A stretch of 64,000 nt of DNA. Origin: Adiantum capillus-veneris (taxonomy: Eukaryota; Streptophyta; Polypodiopsida; Polypodiales; Pteridaceae). The stretch covers positions 54,330,119 through 54,394,118 of the forward strand of contig CM043952.1 in assembly GCA_014529385.2 (NCBI GenBank), read 5' to 3'. Numbering within the stretch: position 1 is the stretch's first letter; each line of letters starts with the position of its first letter. The position numbers were made by a program, and so were the translations under genes. The notes beneath the pieces are model-generated. The model did not search any database and was not told the DNA's origin. It was given only the letters and a program-made list of their open reading frames with translations. Shown here one piece after another: positions 21,443 to 34,120 of this stretch.

Positions 21443-23001
21443 TGTCATGGGGACGTGGCAGCTATTAACTATGTCACGAGGACGTGGCAACTGCTAACTT
21501 TAGTTGTTGGTTTCTTTCCAATGGGTTTTGTTTTATTTTTGAGACCTTCTTGAACTAGCAAACGGTCTGACATTGTATGGCCAATGTGAACGGTAGTTTC
21601 ACCTGCAGACGGGAAGTGGTCGTCATTGGAATTCGTATAGTAAGAGGATGTGTAGGCTCACAGGAAGATCATATAGGTCCCCTCGTCGCACTTAGCAAGT
21701 TGGTGGAAACTAGGAACTGAACTCAATAAAGGCCTAAAGTCAAGGTGCGACTACTAACTGAAAGTATCCGATAGTTGGGCCACATTGCACTTTTGGATGT
21801 GGTCCCAATGAGGATAGATGGGCAGATGACCACTGGGAGCCCAATGGAATCATTTCCTAAAATTTAGGAAACTGCTATTTTGGGCCGTGAAATGTGTTCG
21901 CGTCATTACCTCCGGTATGACTAGAGGAACATTTTACAACTCTGCCGTGAAGTCAACTGAGCAACCAGTCGGGAGATTTTTATGCGGCAAACCCGAAACG
22001 GGAAAATGCTTGTAAATGCGTCAAGTGGCACATTTCTGTGCACTTGCTTAATGCAAAGAAGAGGTAGCGCTGAATTTATAGCTGGGAGACTCATTTTGAG
22101 TTTTCCTGCCAAAGGTTAAGAGCTATGGAGTGCTTCCTTTCCCTCTATGTACAGTGGTGCCAGAAGTGATACCCTAGATGCTACACACTGCTCTCTCTCT
22201 CTCTCTCTCTCCCTTACCTGCAATTATGTGATGCCCCACAAGAGGGCTTTTCATTTGACTGATGTACAGTTGTGTGGGTTCATGCGCGATTGCCAGGGCA
22301 AGAGCCTCTTGCACAGGTACTGGGTTAGATAGTGGCTAATCCCCCGCAGGTACAGGTGAATTTGGAGAGGTTTCACGTGAGAAATCTCGTCCGATTCAAA
22401 GGGCAAGTAGCCCTACAGGTGCGGGAGCTCGAGGTCTTGCTACAGATGCGACCGACACGCGAAACGGAGCCTAAAACAGGGAATTACAGCCTGCTCTGTA
22501 TTTTTGCAGGTTTAGGGTTTCGGCCCTAAACGGTCCCTAATGCCCCCAGGAGGTTCGAGGACGCGAGGGGACCGTTGTAGAGGTGATCTGGCGCATTTTT
22601 GGGGCAGAAAACAAAGAATTCAGTGTGCTGCAGATTCTCGCCAGGTTTTGCAAAGTGTCCGTATGCGTCGGGAAAGTATTGCGTGGGGATACTGATTGTG
22701 AAGCGTCCTAGTACAGTTATGCTGTCGAAATCGGGCCAAAACACATGTTTCTCAACCTGGATTATGCGGGGCAGCTCGTAGGAGATAACAGGTTTTATTC
22801 CCTCTGTTAAAGAATAAAGAAATACCGAAAGGGGCGCCAATTTTGGGGCCTACAGGTTGTCGGCGTCTGCTCGGGGCATTCTAGCTTCCGGGCCGTGTGT
22901 GTATTCAAGTGTTAATTCCCATCACAGGTTCCCTTCGCACATTCTCTTTGTGTGTGTATAAAGTAAAGAATTTCGGGTGAAAGCCAATGCCACGGGTCGG
23001 T
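21443..23001 (+). repeat. Element 1 3' LTR
   Basis: Starts TGTCATGGGGACGTGGCAG. It contains a short CT expansion near 22192-22212 and the AATAAAGAAATACCG block near 22810. The terminal ~4 bases and a 7-bp block just before them (TACCGCC in the 5' LTR) are missing. The next bases are the CCACC target duplication. Confidence 0.9.
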
Positions 23002-23300
23002 CCACCACTACCTTTTTGTCTTGCTCTCCCACGACAAGTAAACCTTATTAAATCTGGAATTGCTTTGTCTTAGCGTCCTCTTCTACTTCTTCAATTGTTT
23101 CAACTTCGTCAAAGTCTTTTGTCCCCGCAATCTCCTTGTATACTGCTGACCCTTTTTCTTCTCTCCTTCCTAGAAAAGAGAAGACCCTGTTTTCATAGTC
23201 AATTGCTACAGCTCTTGACCCGATGTCTCTGGGAAGAACAATTGCCTGGATCTGATGCCTTTGTAACCAGCGAGTCACCTTGACAAGGTGGTAGAAATAC

Positions 23301-23303
<3 letters not shown>
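23002..23303 (-). other. Continuation of the decayed target sequence
   Basis: Matches the reading direction of 6110-6673: a minus-strand open frame 23278-23048, rich in Glu/Asp/Lys at its end, with no recognised domain. A second minus frame crosses the element 1 insertion site. Family-X LINE copy 2 inserted next to it at the (GA)n tract. Confidence 0.35.

Positions 23304-23391
<88 letters not shown>
23304..23391 (-). repeat. (TC)n tail of LINE copy 2 (GA on plus strand)
   Basis: Uninterrupted, 88 bp. On the minus strand the LINE 3' end reads TTAAAATTACATTTCAT and passes straight into (CT)n. No poly(A) is present. Confidence 0.95.
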
Positions 23392-23394
<3 letters not shown>

Positions 23395-23719
23395 AATGTA
23401 ATTTTAACGTCTTCAAAAGGCCAAAATGACCTATGAGACCAAAAGGTTACATGTGCTAAATCTAATACCAGATATGGGTACAAAAAGTACAAAGAATTGA
23501 AAAGAAAATAGTGGGAAGGGGTGGGGTGAAAGCTGATACAATGGAGCTCTCTGACAGTCGAGGCATTATATACATATACATCAGTATCTGGGACAGCTAC
23601 TATGTCGTGCTAGTATGGTATGGATCCTCTGTCACAATCTGCGTCGATGTCGAGAGGGCCCCCTCATCTGTGGTCAACGAGACCGCCCCAACTCTATCAC
23701 CCGATCGAGCAGTATGCCT

Positions 23720-26700
23720 CTGGTGCCTCTAGTGTTGTTATGCTGTGGGAACTGCTCAAACTCCTCTGTCTGTGACTGAAAGAAATCTATAATTTTCCGC
23801 CGTAATCTGCCTCTAGTGCCTCTAGTGTTGTTATGCTATGGGGGCTGCTCGAACTCCTCTGTCTGTGACTGAAAGAAATCTTCATCTGTAATCTGCAGTA
23901 GTCGCTGGATCTCTCTCATTGTGCCCATCTTCAAGAGGTCCTCTCTGTGTTTGCGAATCTCCAGTAAGTATAATCCGAGGCATCTCTGATCCTGGTATCT
24001 CATGACTCTAGAAAATGGCCCAAAACCCTCTCTGAATAGACAGTGAAAGCGGTCTCATATCTCATAGTATACTGGGCAGTGACATATGTAATGTAGCGTG
24101 TCTCTGGCTCTATTTGGCACACTTGACAAATCCTGCACTCAACGGGTACTCCTCTAAATCTGCTTGTCTCGATCTCTAGATGATGTGAGAATGTGCGTAT
24201 CTGACAAATAGCACATCGTATCCCGTGGGATAGATGAGAATCCATGTATCCTTGTCTGATCACAAAACCATCCTTCGTGAGTTGGAGAAGATGCTTTCTA
24301 TAGAAGTCATCTTCGTACCTAGCTCATGTGTAGGTTGTATCCATGTCCTCTTCGTATCCAACTGAATCAAGTCCTGTCTGATGAGCCTCATAATCTTTTG
24401 CCCTAGTGAGGGAGATGGAGGGTGCATCTGGAGAATATTGAAATGGGGGTAGCCGGTCCATACTAAAGCCATGTAACTGAAACCAAGATGCCATCTCTGC
24501 ATACCAACATGATCTATCTCCCTGGAATGCCAGTTATGGCGAAGACTCTAGTGCTAATTGAGCATACATGTCTCTAGGGAGAGCCCAAGTGCTATGCATA
24601 AATGAAACTGATCGAGTGAGTGCCTCCACTACCAATGGAGGAGCAGCGAGCTCCTCCATAACAATGTCATGTGGTACTGAGGCCTTGGTCCTAATCATCC
24701 GAGAAATCATAGACACCAAGGGCTTCTCCATACATCTCCATACATCTCCATCCATCAGTACTGCCAGCTCTGCTATGATGATCAACTGAGGGGCCCCATA
24801 TCTCCACTCCATACCACTCCATACAGCATAGCCGAAGTGACCAAAGTGTCAAAGAGCCAAAGCTTTGTTCGAGGTTCCTAAACTAAACCAGCGAACATAT
24901 CCTCTCAAGTCTCCCCAATGCTGCATAGGCTCTGGTCAATCGCGTATCTGCTGCACGCCTCAGGGAAAATACTGGACCACTGAAAACCGCCCCAAGATAA
25001 GTGTATGTATCTCCATACACCACTGTCTCTCGACCATATGTAAAAGTGGGGGCGGACCTCCTTACCCACTGCGTCGTGGTGTTCAACACCATTACCTTGG
25101 TCTTACCAAGGTTCATAGACAATCCACTGTCCCATGCAAATACATGCAATGCATCCAAATGACGTTGCATCCCCTCTCGAGAATCGGAGATCAGCACAAT
25201 ATCATCAGCATATAATAGCAACGGAATCCATGTCCCTGCAAGCTGAGCACCTCTATCACTCTCTGTATGTACATAATCTGAAAACTCATCTACATATATC
25301 CCAAAGAGAGTCGGAGATAGGGGACAACCCTGCTTCATTCCAATGGTGGAGTGAACCATGTCGGACATGCCCTGAGTAGTGCGTACATGTCCTACCATTG
25401 TCTTGTATAAAGCTAAGATCCCCCAAATCAGCTCTGTGGGCACCCCCATGTCTTGCAATCTGCATATGAGTCTGGCTCATGGCACTATATCAAAGGCTTT
25501 GCAAAAATCCACAAAGCTACAATATATCCTCTTGCCATGGTGTCTACCCTCCTCAATAATGGCTCTGAGTGTCAAAATCTGGTCAAGAGTGGAGAAACCT
25601 CTCCCGAACCCTATGTCCTGCTACCCGTATGTCCTCTCTCTCTGCCCATCCACTCAACTCATGTTCAAGAATTGATGCATATAGCCTAGCCAGAGTGTGA
25701 CCAACCAATATGATTCGGTAATTCCCAGCAAGCATAGGATCTTCCGGCTTGAAGATAGGCACAATAGTGGACATACTCCAAGTGTCAGGGAAACCCTCAT
25801 ACATGGCTCTATTAACACCATGGCAAGAGGCTCTGCAAGCATATCTCTAGCATGGATAAAGTGCTCTGCTACCAGACCATCATGATCCTGTGCTCTTCCT
25901 GTCTTCATCTTGTCAATGGCTTTCCTTACCCTCTCCGCTGGAAAGAAAGTACATGTTTCTGGGCATGCCTCTGGAGCGTCAAGCAAAGGTGGCTGCCCCG
26001 ATGCTGTATAGAGATGTAGCATATTTCCCCCATGTCTCTATGGAAGTGATGGCTGGCGGTGGAGAGTGCTCATTGAAAAGTCTCCATGCCTCACTAGATT
26101 CTTGACTCATAAACAACTGATATAGATCACGCTCTAATAGAGATAGGTAAGCCCTCTTCTTTCGTCGCACTAGGCGGCGGCACATAATCCGCAACTATCT
26201 ATGTGTAATAGTACCCATGAGCACCTCTCTCTGTAATCTGATCCTCGTCTCTCTACACTCCTCATCATTCCAACTGTTCTCAGGCATGCTCTGAGATCGT
26301 CTGCGTGTAGGCTCGCTGTGGGGATATGCCTCTGATGCTGCATCATGTAGCGTCTCTATCAGAATCTGGGTGAGCTCATCTAGTGGTCGTCCCGGATCCT
26401 GTGTGCATAGCTGACTCTATATCTCATCAGTGTACACGTGATCCATCTCCCTCCTGAAGGTATACCGAGTATGTGTGGAGGCCTCTCCCAATGGAGCTGC
26501 GTTGAACTGGAACCATAGAGTGAAAGACAAGATAGCATGATCGACTGCTACCCCAACCGGCCTAATTCCCACCACGAAATCTTGAAAGGAAGGAATGAGT
26601 CCTGGCAGAGCCATAACATAATCCATTGTACTAGCGCCATGCTGATGTGGAAAGCATGTAAAACCACCAGTTGCAAGGAATCTCTGTAGGCCATTCAAAA

Positions 26701-27342
26701 TGGCCAATCCATGTGCAGTCTCCATATCAATCAAGTATCTTCCATCCTCAGTGTGCTGCTCATCTTGTGATAATCTAGACACGTCCATTTCTGTAATATC
26801 AAGGTTCCGCATCAACTCCTCTGAGGTATCAGAGAATACTGTCTGGTGATGGGCAATCCTAGCATTGAAATCCCCTAAGATAATAATGTCGCCATCTCTG
26901 GAAAACTCCCATATATCATCATCTAAAATAGAGAAGGGGGAATGTCCTCTAGGTGATGCATATATTGACCTACTAGGAGGGAAATAGCAAATAGCGATGT
27001 AGAGATATCTGTCTGTCTCTGCCTTCAGTCTCACCCACATGTACCTAGCATGCTCATCCCTCCGAGCTATATGTATCAGAGACTGTAGCTCCTCCTTGAA
27101 TAAGACTGCCACTCCTTTTGAACCTCGTCCTTTGCACTCTGATCGAGTCTCCTGTCTGCAAGTTGTCTCCATCTGTATCCGCTCACATGGGGCATGGACT
27201 GCCTTGGGGCCTGATGCGTCTCAGAGTAGAAAATGATGTCTCTCCCTGTGAAACTATCCTCAAAGGCCCCTACATCAAGGAGCAAAGATCCATTACAATT
27301 CCATGTAGCCACTTTGAGTGTGGTCCCACAAGTCTTGCACCG
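23720..27342 (-). pseudogene. LINE copy 2 ORF2: endonuclease-RT-zinc knuckle, broken
   Basis: Endonuclease: WNCNG near 27300, SETHQAPR, GVAVLFKEEL, LGDFNARIAHH (~26860), STMDYVM, VAVDHAILSF. RT: HDGLVAEHF (~25880), MLAGNYRIILVGHTLARLYASIL, FVDF lost to a frameshift, KQGCPLSPTLFGIYVDEF (~25330) and catalytic YADD (~25210). After the RT: thumb-like FSLRRAADTRLTRAYAALGRLER, LWLFDTLV, IWG-like and ISRMIRTKASVPHDI. The zinc knuckle near 24120 reads C-x2-C with changes. Stops and frameshifts occur throughout. TGA at 27345-27343 joins it in phase to ORF1. Confidence 0.85.
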
Positions 27343-28549
27343 TCATGCGGGGCGCTTCTCCATAATAACCACTCGTCCATCCCTGTAGAAGGCCATTTTC
27401 CCCTTCTCTCCAACTGTCATTATCTCGGGCATAACTTCTTTCATAAAAGCAAGTTGTGTGAGTGTGAGGTCATCTCCAAGGAATATGCCCGTTTTCTTTA
27501 GTATAGGATGCTTCTTCAAGGTCCTTCTTTGCCTCCATGGACGGGAAGCGCATGATTAGAGCTATTTCTTTTGAAGTCTCCCCATTTCCTTGTGTCTTCT
27601 TCCCTACCCTCCATGCCTTTGTATGAGTAGCCTCACTACCCATCATGCGGAGAAGTTCTTTGACTTCCCCTTCCACATCATCTCGGTCTTTTAGACCGGT
27701 TATTCATATGTGCAAAGCTCTAGTCTTCCTTCGTTGTTCTTCTTCTAAAGTCATGTTGATGATTGTAGGAGTGGGGATAGATGTGGTTTCTTTCCCTTTC
27801 CCTTTCTTAGCGACTTCTATCCATTTCTCCGTCTCATCCGCCTTCTTCTGTGCCTTCGTGATAACATCCACCCACGAAGACGTCTTTGCCCCATTCTGTT
27901 TCTCTTCCTCTTTGATCATCCGTACCCGTTCCTTGATGACCTTGATTTCCTCTATCACCGAGGGCTGGAATTCACCTTCCTCTAGTCCATTGCTTACTCT
28001 ATCAGCAAGCTCTCGCTTGAGGGCTGAGACCTCTTCTTTGAGTGCTTGTGAATCCGCCTTAAGTCCTTGTATCTCTACGTGCAGGTCCTCTTTCTCCTCC
28101 TTCCATTGCATGCCTTTGTTGAGGAACATTTGAAGAAGGTTTGCCTTCTCCTTCCACCATCCTTCCATCTCTGCTTTACATTCCTTCATCTCCTTGAGGG
28201 CTGAGACCTCTTCTTTGAGTGCTTGTGAATCCGCCTTAAGTGCTTGTATCTCTACGTGCAGGTCCTCTTTCTCCTTCTTCCATTGCGTGCCTTTGTTGAG
28301 GAACATTTGAAGAAGGTTTGCCTTCTCCTTCCACCATCCTTCCATCTCTGCTTTCCATTCCTTCATCTCCCTTTCCACTTGTGTTATCCGCTTGTTTGTA
28401 AGCATGAAGGTCGCATTCGTACGGGAATTGCAAACTGGTGAAGCGCTCAGACCTCCATCGTAACGGCCCCTGTTGTGCAGGCCCTCAGTTCTGCTCGTGT
28501 TTAGTAACACTGCTGAGTGCTGATGGGGTTCTGCTGCTCCAACCCGCAT
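27343..28549 (-). pseudogene. LINE copy 2 ORF1 (coiled coil-RRM-CTD), broken
   Basis: The frame opens before FMLTNKRITQVE, which matches FMLTNKRLAQLE in copy 7. A long Glu/Lys-rich coiled coil follows, containing a 59-residue tandem duplication (177-bp period at 28021 and 28198). Next come LEEGEFQPSVIEEI, a Lys-rich linker and an RRM-like segment (RALHI, then TGA, then ITGLKD near 27704). The C-terminal domain contains ALIMRFPSM and ends FYRDGRVVIMEKRPA at TGA 27345-27343. A frameshift lies near 27480. The order resembles animal L1 ORF1p, an RNA-binding chaperone. That assignment is by layout and motif look only. Confidence 0.8.
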
Positions 28550-29175
28550 TGGCTAAATGCGATGGCGACCTGCTATGCAAACTATCCCAGGTCTGTTGCA
28601 AATAGACCCACCTTGTTGCGACCTACTGCGCAAACTGTCCAAGGTCTGTTGCAAAGCCCTGAACACCACTCGCATTGTCCAGCGTGTGGTGCTTGCTTCG
28701 CTCAGCACACGCTGCTTGCTCTACCCCACATGCGCTACCTACTATACACTCCAGCAGTTCAATGCGCAATAGTTGATGGCCTGTTCACTCCAGCAGTTCC
28801 GCAGCCCGCGTGCACTTGATAAGCAGCAGGGCTGCGCGATGGTGGGGGAGGGTCTGCACAGACCAGCAGGGCAGCAGCGAACTAGTAAGTCTGCTGTTGT
28901 GTGCCGCCTTCGACAGCGCCCAAACCCCCACACTGCACTGATGTAAGCTACCCGCCTGCACGTACTGTTGTGTCTGCACCTGTGTGTTGCTATGACTGCT
29001 GCTGTGTAGCCTGTTATAGCGTGTCTGCAGAGAGAGAGAGTTAGAGAGAGAGAGAGGGTGCGCCTGCATGACCTGCTCCCCTTGCGTTTCCACAGCCTTG
29101 CGCGTTCAGCAGCCCCTGTGCGCTCAGCAACCCCAGCCTTGCACGTCCAACAGCCCGCCATGGTCAGCAGCCTGC

Positions 29176-29178
<3 letters not shown>

Positions 29179-29229
<51 letters not shown>
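29179..29229 (-). repeat. (TC)n between LINE copies 2 and 3
   Basis: 51 bp of uninterrupted AG (TC on minus). It is both the 3' tail of copy 3 (preceded on minus by ATTTCATTTCAT) and the 5' border of copy 2. Confidence 0.95.
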
Positions 29230-29232
<3 letters not shown>

Positions 29233-29449
29233 AATGAAATGTTATATTAACGTCTTCAAAAGGCCACAATGACCTATGAGACCCGAAAGTTACAAAGTGG
29301 TGGATCTGATACAATGTCAGAGTAACAAAATAACCTAACAACAGTACAAAACAAAGATATATACTATGGGGTCCTAGGTTGGTCTATGTTAGTCAAGCAA
29401 AAAAGTAAGCAGAATAATGGGCGGCTTGTTGGGATAGCTGAATCACAAG

Positions 29450-32400
29450 AGATCTAGCATCAGTCGTTGGCGAATCTCATCAATTTCCTCCATGGTAAGT
29501 AGTCTGACCGGGCGTCGTGTATGCCTGGCCAGCGTGCTCCGAACTTTTTGTCGTAGCCTTCGTCGATGCTGTGTAGTTCTTCGCAGTCGCGGGCGCCTGG
29601 ATTTCCCCAGTTCAATCGCTCGGTCAATCAGTGTGCCTCTGGTGTGAGACGGGGGGAGCTCTGCTGTGGGAGTGGCTCTTGCGGTTGTCCCGTGTCTGCT
29701 CTGAAGAAGTCTGTGATCCGTCTTTGGGACTGGCTCGCCTCGCCATTCATCAGGCTATCTCTGTGTCTACGCAGCTCGAGCAAGAACAAACCCAGGCATC
29801 TCTGATCTTTGTATCCCATGACTCTTGAGAGCGGTCCAAAACCCTCTTTGAACAAGCAATGGAAGTGACCTCGTATCTCGTAGTAGACGGGGCAGCGACA
29901 TGTGTAGTGTAGCTCTGTCTCAGGTTCCATGTTACATAAGGGGCATGTCCTGTCCTCTGTCGGTACTCCGCTGTATCTCCCAGTCTCAATCCGCAACTGG
30001 TGAGAAGATGTGTGTAACTGGCCGATAGCACATCGTATCCCATGAGACAAGTGGGTATCCATGTATCTGGGTCTCGCCACAAAACCATCTTCCGTAAGCT
30101 GGAGGAGGTGGTCTCTGTAGAAAGCCATCTTCGTGCCCAATTCCTGTGCTGGTTGTATCCATGTCCTCCTGGTGTCTAGCTGGGTCACGTCTTGGCGGAT
30201 GAGCTTGGTGATCTCTGACTGTGTAAGAGTGAGAGATGGTGCATCCAATGAGTACCGGAATGGTGGCAGCCTGTCTATGCTAAACCCATGTGCCTGAAAC
30301 CATGATATCATCTCCCCATACCAACATGTTGTATCTCCTTGTATGGCTAGCTGTCGAGAGGATTCAAGTGCTATGCGAGCATATCCGTCTCTAGAAAGTG
30401 CCCATGTGCGGTTTATGAAGGAGACTCATCTGGTGAGCGCTTCCACCACAAGTGGGGGGGCCGCTAGCTCTGCTCGGATGATGGCCCGTGGTACTGATGC
30501 CTTGGCTCTAATGAGCCGCGAGATCATAGAGACGAGAGGTTTCTCCATGTTCCCCCATCCGTCTGAGCGACCCGGCCTCCCGTGGTGATCCAATGAAGGT
30601 CCCCATATCTCGGTTCCATAGAGCAGTGTTGAAGCCACCAAGGTGTCAATGAGCCAGAGCTTCGTCCGGGGCTCCTGAAACTGAACCTGCGAACACATCC
30701 TCTCCAATCTACCCAATGCTGCGTGGGCTCTAGTAAGTCTGGTCTCTGCTGCTCTTCTGAGTGAGAATGCAGGTCCGCTAAAAACCACTCCAAGGTAAGT
30801 GTAAGCGTTTGTGTACTCCACCGTCTCCTGGCCGTATGTGAATGTAGGTGCTGACCTCCTGATCCACTGTGGGGTGGTATTAAACACCATAACCTTGGTT
30901 TTACCCAGGTTGACAGACAAACCACTTTCGTGGGCAAACGTATGCAAAGCATCCAATTGACGTTGCATTCCATCTGGGGATTCGGAGATCAACACTATGG
31001 CATCAGCATATAACAAAAGTGGAATCCATGTCCCTGCCAATTGAGCACCTTTATCCCCATCGCTGTCAATGTAGTCAGAAACCTCATCCACATACATACC
31101 GAAAAGAGTAGGAGAGAGCGGGCAGCCCTGCTTCACCCCAATAGTGGAGTGAGCAGGTGTAGAGAGTCCCTCCGGGGTGCGTACATGCCCTACTACTGAT
31201 CTATACAATGCCATGATCCCCCAAATGAGTTCTGTGGGTACTCGCATTTCCTGTAGTCTGTGCATCAGTCTAGCTCTTGGGAACGTGTCGAAAGCTTTGC
31301 GGAAGTCCACAAAGCTACAATAGATCCGTCTCCCATGAGATCTGCCTTCTTCGATGATGGCCCTGAGTGTTAGGATATGGTCAAGAGTAGAGAAGCCTCT
31401 CCTGAATCCTGCCTGCCCAGTTGCACGTATCTCTTCCCTCTCTGCCCATCTACTCAACTGTTGCTCCAGAATGGATGCATACAACCGTGCCAGTGTGTGC
31501 CCAATCATAATAGTGCGATAATTCCCAGGCTCCATGGGGTCTCCTGATTTGAAGATAGGTACGATCGTAGATAGGCTCCAAGAGTCTGGTAGGCCCTCAC
31601 ACATGGCCCGGTTAAACATAACTGCTAGAAGCTCTGTAGTAGGTCTTTGGCATGCATGAAATGCTCAGCGACTAGGCCATCATGATCATATGCTCTCCCA
31701 GTCTTCATCCTGTCAATAGCTTTCTTCACCATCTCAACGGTGAAAAAGACACATGCGTGTGGGCATGGATCGGGGGGGTTGGGGAGGGCCGGCTGTCCAG
31801 GTACTGTGTACAAAGATGATGCGTACTGCCCTAGGTCTCTGTGGAGGAAATAACAAGGAGGGGGGGGGGGGGGGCTGCTCATGAAAGAGCCGCCACGCCT
31901 CACGCGAGTCCTGACTCAAGAATAGATGATATAGATCCTGATCGAGTCGCGAGCCAAAAAAGCCCTCTTCTTCCGCCGCACCAGGCGTCGGAAGTCAATC
32001 TGTGACTGTCTGTGAGTGACGTCCCCCAACAACACCTCCCTCTGAAGTCTCGCTCTAGTCTGGCGGCACTCCTCATCGTACCAGCTGTTCTGAGGCATGC
32101 TCCCTGATTAGCGGCTCTTCTCAAGCTGGGTGTGTGGGTATGCTTCTGTTGCTGCCTCATGTAATGTTCGTGTCAGTTTAGTAGTTAGCTCTTCCAGAGG
32201 TCGCCCCGGGTCCTCAGTGCATAGGCGTCTGTAGATTCCGTCCATGTATACAGAATCCGTCTCCCGTGTGAATGTGTAGCGAGTAAGGGCTGCTACTCGT
32301 GGCCTGTGTGCTACACTGAACTGGAAGGAGATGGTCATCGACACCAGAGCATGATCCACTGCCACCCCGATCGGTCTGGGCTCAACTGTGAGATCCTGGA

Positions 32401-33159
32401 TACTAGAGATGAGATTCGGCTGTGCCATGACATAGTCCACTGTGCTGGCTCCATGTCTGTGTGGAAAGCATGTAAAACCTCCCGAAGTAGGAAATCTCTG
32501 TAGGCCGTTCAAGATGGCCAATCCATGTGCAGTGCCCATGTCTATCAGGTGTCGCCCATACTCAGTACATTCCACATCGTGTGATAGTCTAGAAAGGCCC
32601 GTCTCTGCAACATCTAGCTCTCTTAGCATCTCCTCTGAAGTATCATAAAACACTGCCTGGTGATGGGCAGTCCTAGCATTGAAGTCCCCTAGGATGATAA
32701 TGTCACCGTCCCTAGAGAACTCCCATATGTCATCATCCAAAATAGAGAAAGGGGACTGTCCTCTGGGTGATGCATAAACTGATGTACTCAGGAGAAAGTA
32801 GCAAATAGCTAGATAGAGGTATTTGCCTGTCTCTGCTTTCAGTCTCACCCACATGTACCTAGCCTGCTCGTCCCTGCGGGCTATATGTATCAGTGGTTCT
32901 GCAGATCCTCTCTAAATAACACTGCCACTCCCCCCGAGCCCCGCCCTCTGTGCTCTGAGCGTGCCTCCTATCTGTAGGCCGTCTTCCACTTGTATCCACT
33001 GATGTGAGGCATGGATTGCCCTGGGGCCTGGTGTGTCTCAGAGTAAAAGATGATGTCTCTTCCAGTAAAGCTATCCTCAAAGGCACCCACATCAAGACGC
33101 ATAGATCCATTGCAATTCCAGGCAGCTACTTTGAGTGTGGTCCCATAAGTCTCGCACCG
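29450..33159 (-). pseudogene. LINE copy 3 ORF2: endonuclease-RT-CCHC-basic tail
   Basis: Endonuclease: AAWNCNG at ~33117, SLRHT frameshift near 33040, LGDFNARTAHH (~32680), STVDYVM (~32440), VAVDHALVSM (~32360). Linker with a 13-G tract at 31860-31873 that shifts frame. RT 31700-30430: IVPIFKSGDP, GNYRTIMIGHTLARLYASILEQ, FRRGFSTLDHI, FVDFRKAFDT, VKQGCPLSPTLFGMYVDEV. The catalytic motif reads YADA (31003-31014) instead of YADD, so the RT is dead. CCHC knuckle CPLCNMEPETELHYTC near 29940, then ITDFF, then a Lys/Arg-rich tail (RAIELGKSRRPRLRR) to about 29450. An internal TAG/TGA near 30429 and 29628 also interrupts it. Confidence 0.88.
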
Positions 33160-33860
33160 TCATGTGGAGCGTCGTTCTAGTATTACCACTTTTCCGTCTC
33201 TGTAAAAAGCGATCTTGCCTTTGTCCCTTGCTGCTCTAATCTCCGGCCTTACTTCCTGCATATGAGCGATCTGCGAGAGGGTGAGATCATCCCCGAGAAA
33301 GATGCCAGTCTCTTTAAGAGTTGGTCTTTTCTTCAAGAATGACTTCTTTGCTTTCATGGAGGGAAAACGGATGATGAGTGCTCTTTCTTTTGAGGTTTCT
33401 CCATTGCTTCCATTTTTCTTTATGTTGCCCACTCTCCATGCCCTTGTGTGCGTCGGCTCATGAATCCCCATCAAGGCTGTGAGTTCTTTTACTTCTTCGT
33501 CCACATTGCCTTTGTCTTTAAGACCGCAAATTCTCACATGTAAAGCGCGCACCCTTCTCCTTTGCTCCTCCTCTAGTGTCTGATTAATGATGTTGTTGGG
33601 TGTGGGAGTGGGTGTTATTATCTCCTTGCCTTTTCCTTTCTTGGCCACCTTGATCCATTTCTCGGCTTCGTCCGCCTTCTGTTGAGTTTTGGTAAGAACA
33701 TCCACCCAAAAGTCGTCATTTCTTTATGCTGCTCTTCTCCTTCTTTGATGGCCCGTACTTGTTCCTTGATCGTGTTGATTTCTTCGATTACTGAGGGTTG
33801 CAGTTCGCCCTCTTCCAGTGTGTTTCTTTGCGGTTCATCTTGGTCATCTCCTCTTTGCAT
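33160..33860 (-). pseudogene. LINE copy 3 ORF1, C-terminal two thirds
   Basis: Two overlapping frames joined by a frameshift near 33705. Recognisable: LEEGELQPSVIEEI, KADEAEKWIKVAKKGKGKE, an RRM-like core (RVRALHVRICGLKD) and a C-terminal domain with ALIIRFPSMKAKKSF, IFLGDDLTLSQIAHM and FYRDGKVVILERRST before TGA at 33162-33160. The N-terminal coiled coil is cut short relative to copies 2 and 7. The stop is followed by CGG and is in phase with the endonuclease. Confidence 0.82.
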
Positions 33861-34117
33861 TTTTGAATGGCATCCTCTAGGGGGTCGGCTTTATCGTTCA
33901 TCTTCCTCATGCTTGATCGCCGTCCGCAAGGGAGTTAGGTGTACGTGTGCACCCACCCTAGCAGCGGACGAGACGGCTGGGAGTCACTGGATGTACGTGT
34001 GCACCCATACTGGCGGCGATCGCGATGAGCGGTGGAAAGCGAGGCGGTGTGGCCAGGTGCCCTCAATATGCTCAGTTGTGTGTGTGTGTGTGTGTGTGTC
34101 TCGAAAACAAAAGTGAA

Positions 34118-34120
<3 letters not shown>

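Larger units (their letters stand above)
6679..23001 (+). mobile_element. Element 1: old Ty3/gypsy chromovirus split by element 2
   Basis: The parts are: 5' LTR 6679-8231; primer site 8232; gag and pol 8329-12676; interruption by element 2 (12677-21097 plus TSD copy); the end of pol from 21103; polypurine tract 21431-21440; 3' LTR 21443-23001. The outer TSD is CCACC at 6674-6678 and 23002-23006. The coding part has many stops, frameshifts and a large deletion in RNase H/integrase. In the first ~250 bp the two LTRs differ at about 17 positions, clearly more than those of element 2, which fits the nesting order. The last few bases of the 3' LTR are missing. Confidence 0.93.
23392..29178 (-). 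mobile_element. Family-X LINE, copy 2 (near full length)
   Basis: Minus-strand non-LTR element of about 5.8 kb: GC-rich 5' UTR (~29178-28550, with CTG-rich and CT-rich patches), ORF1 28549-27343, ORF2 27342 to about 23700, 3' UTR to 23392. Same-phase (TC)n borders both ends. Its 5' border is the 3' tail of copy 3, so the two copies lie head to tail. It is decayed by frameshifts and stops. Confidence 0.9.
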
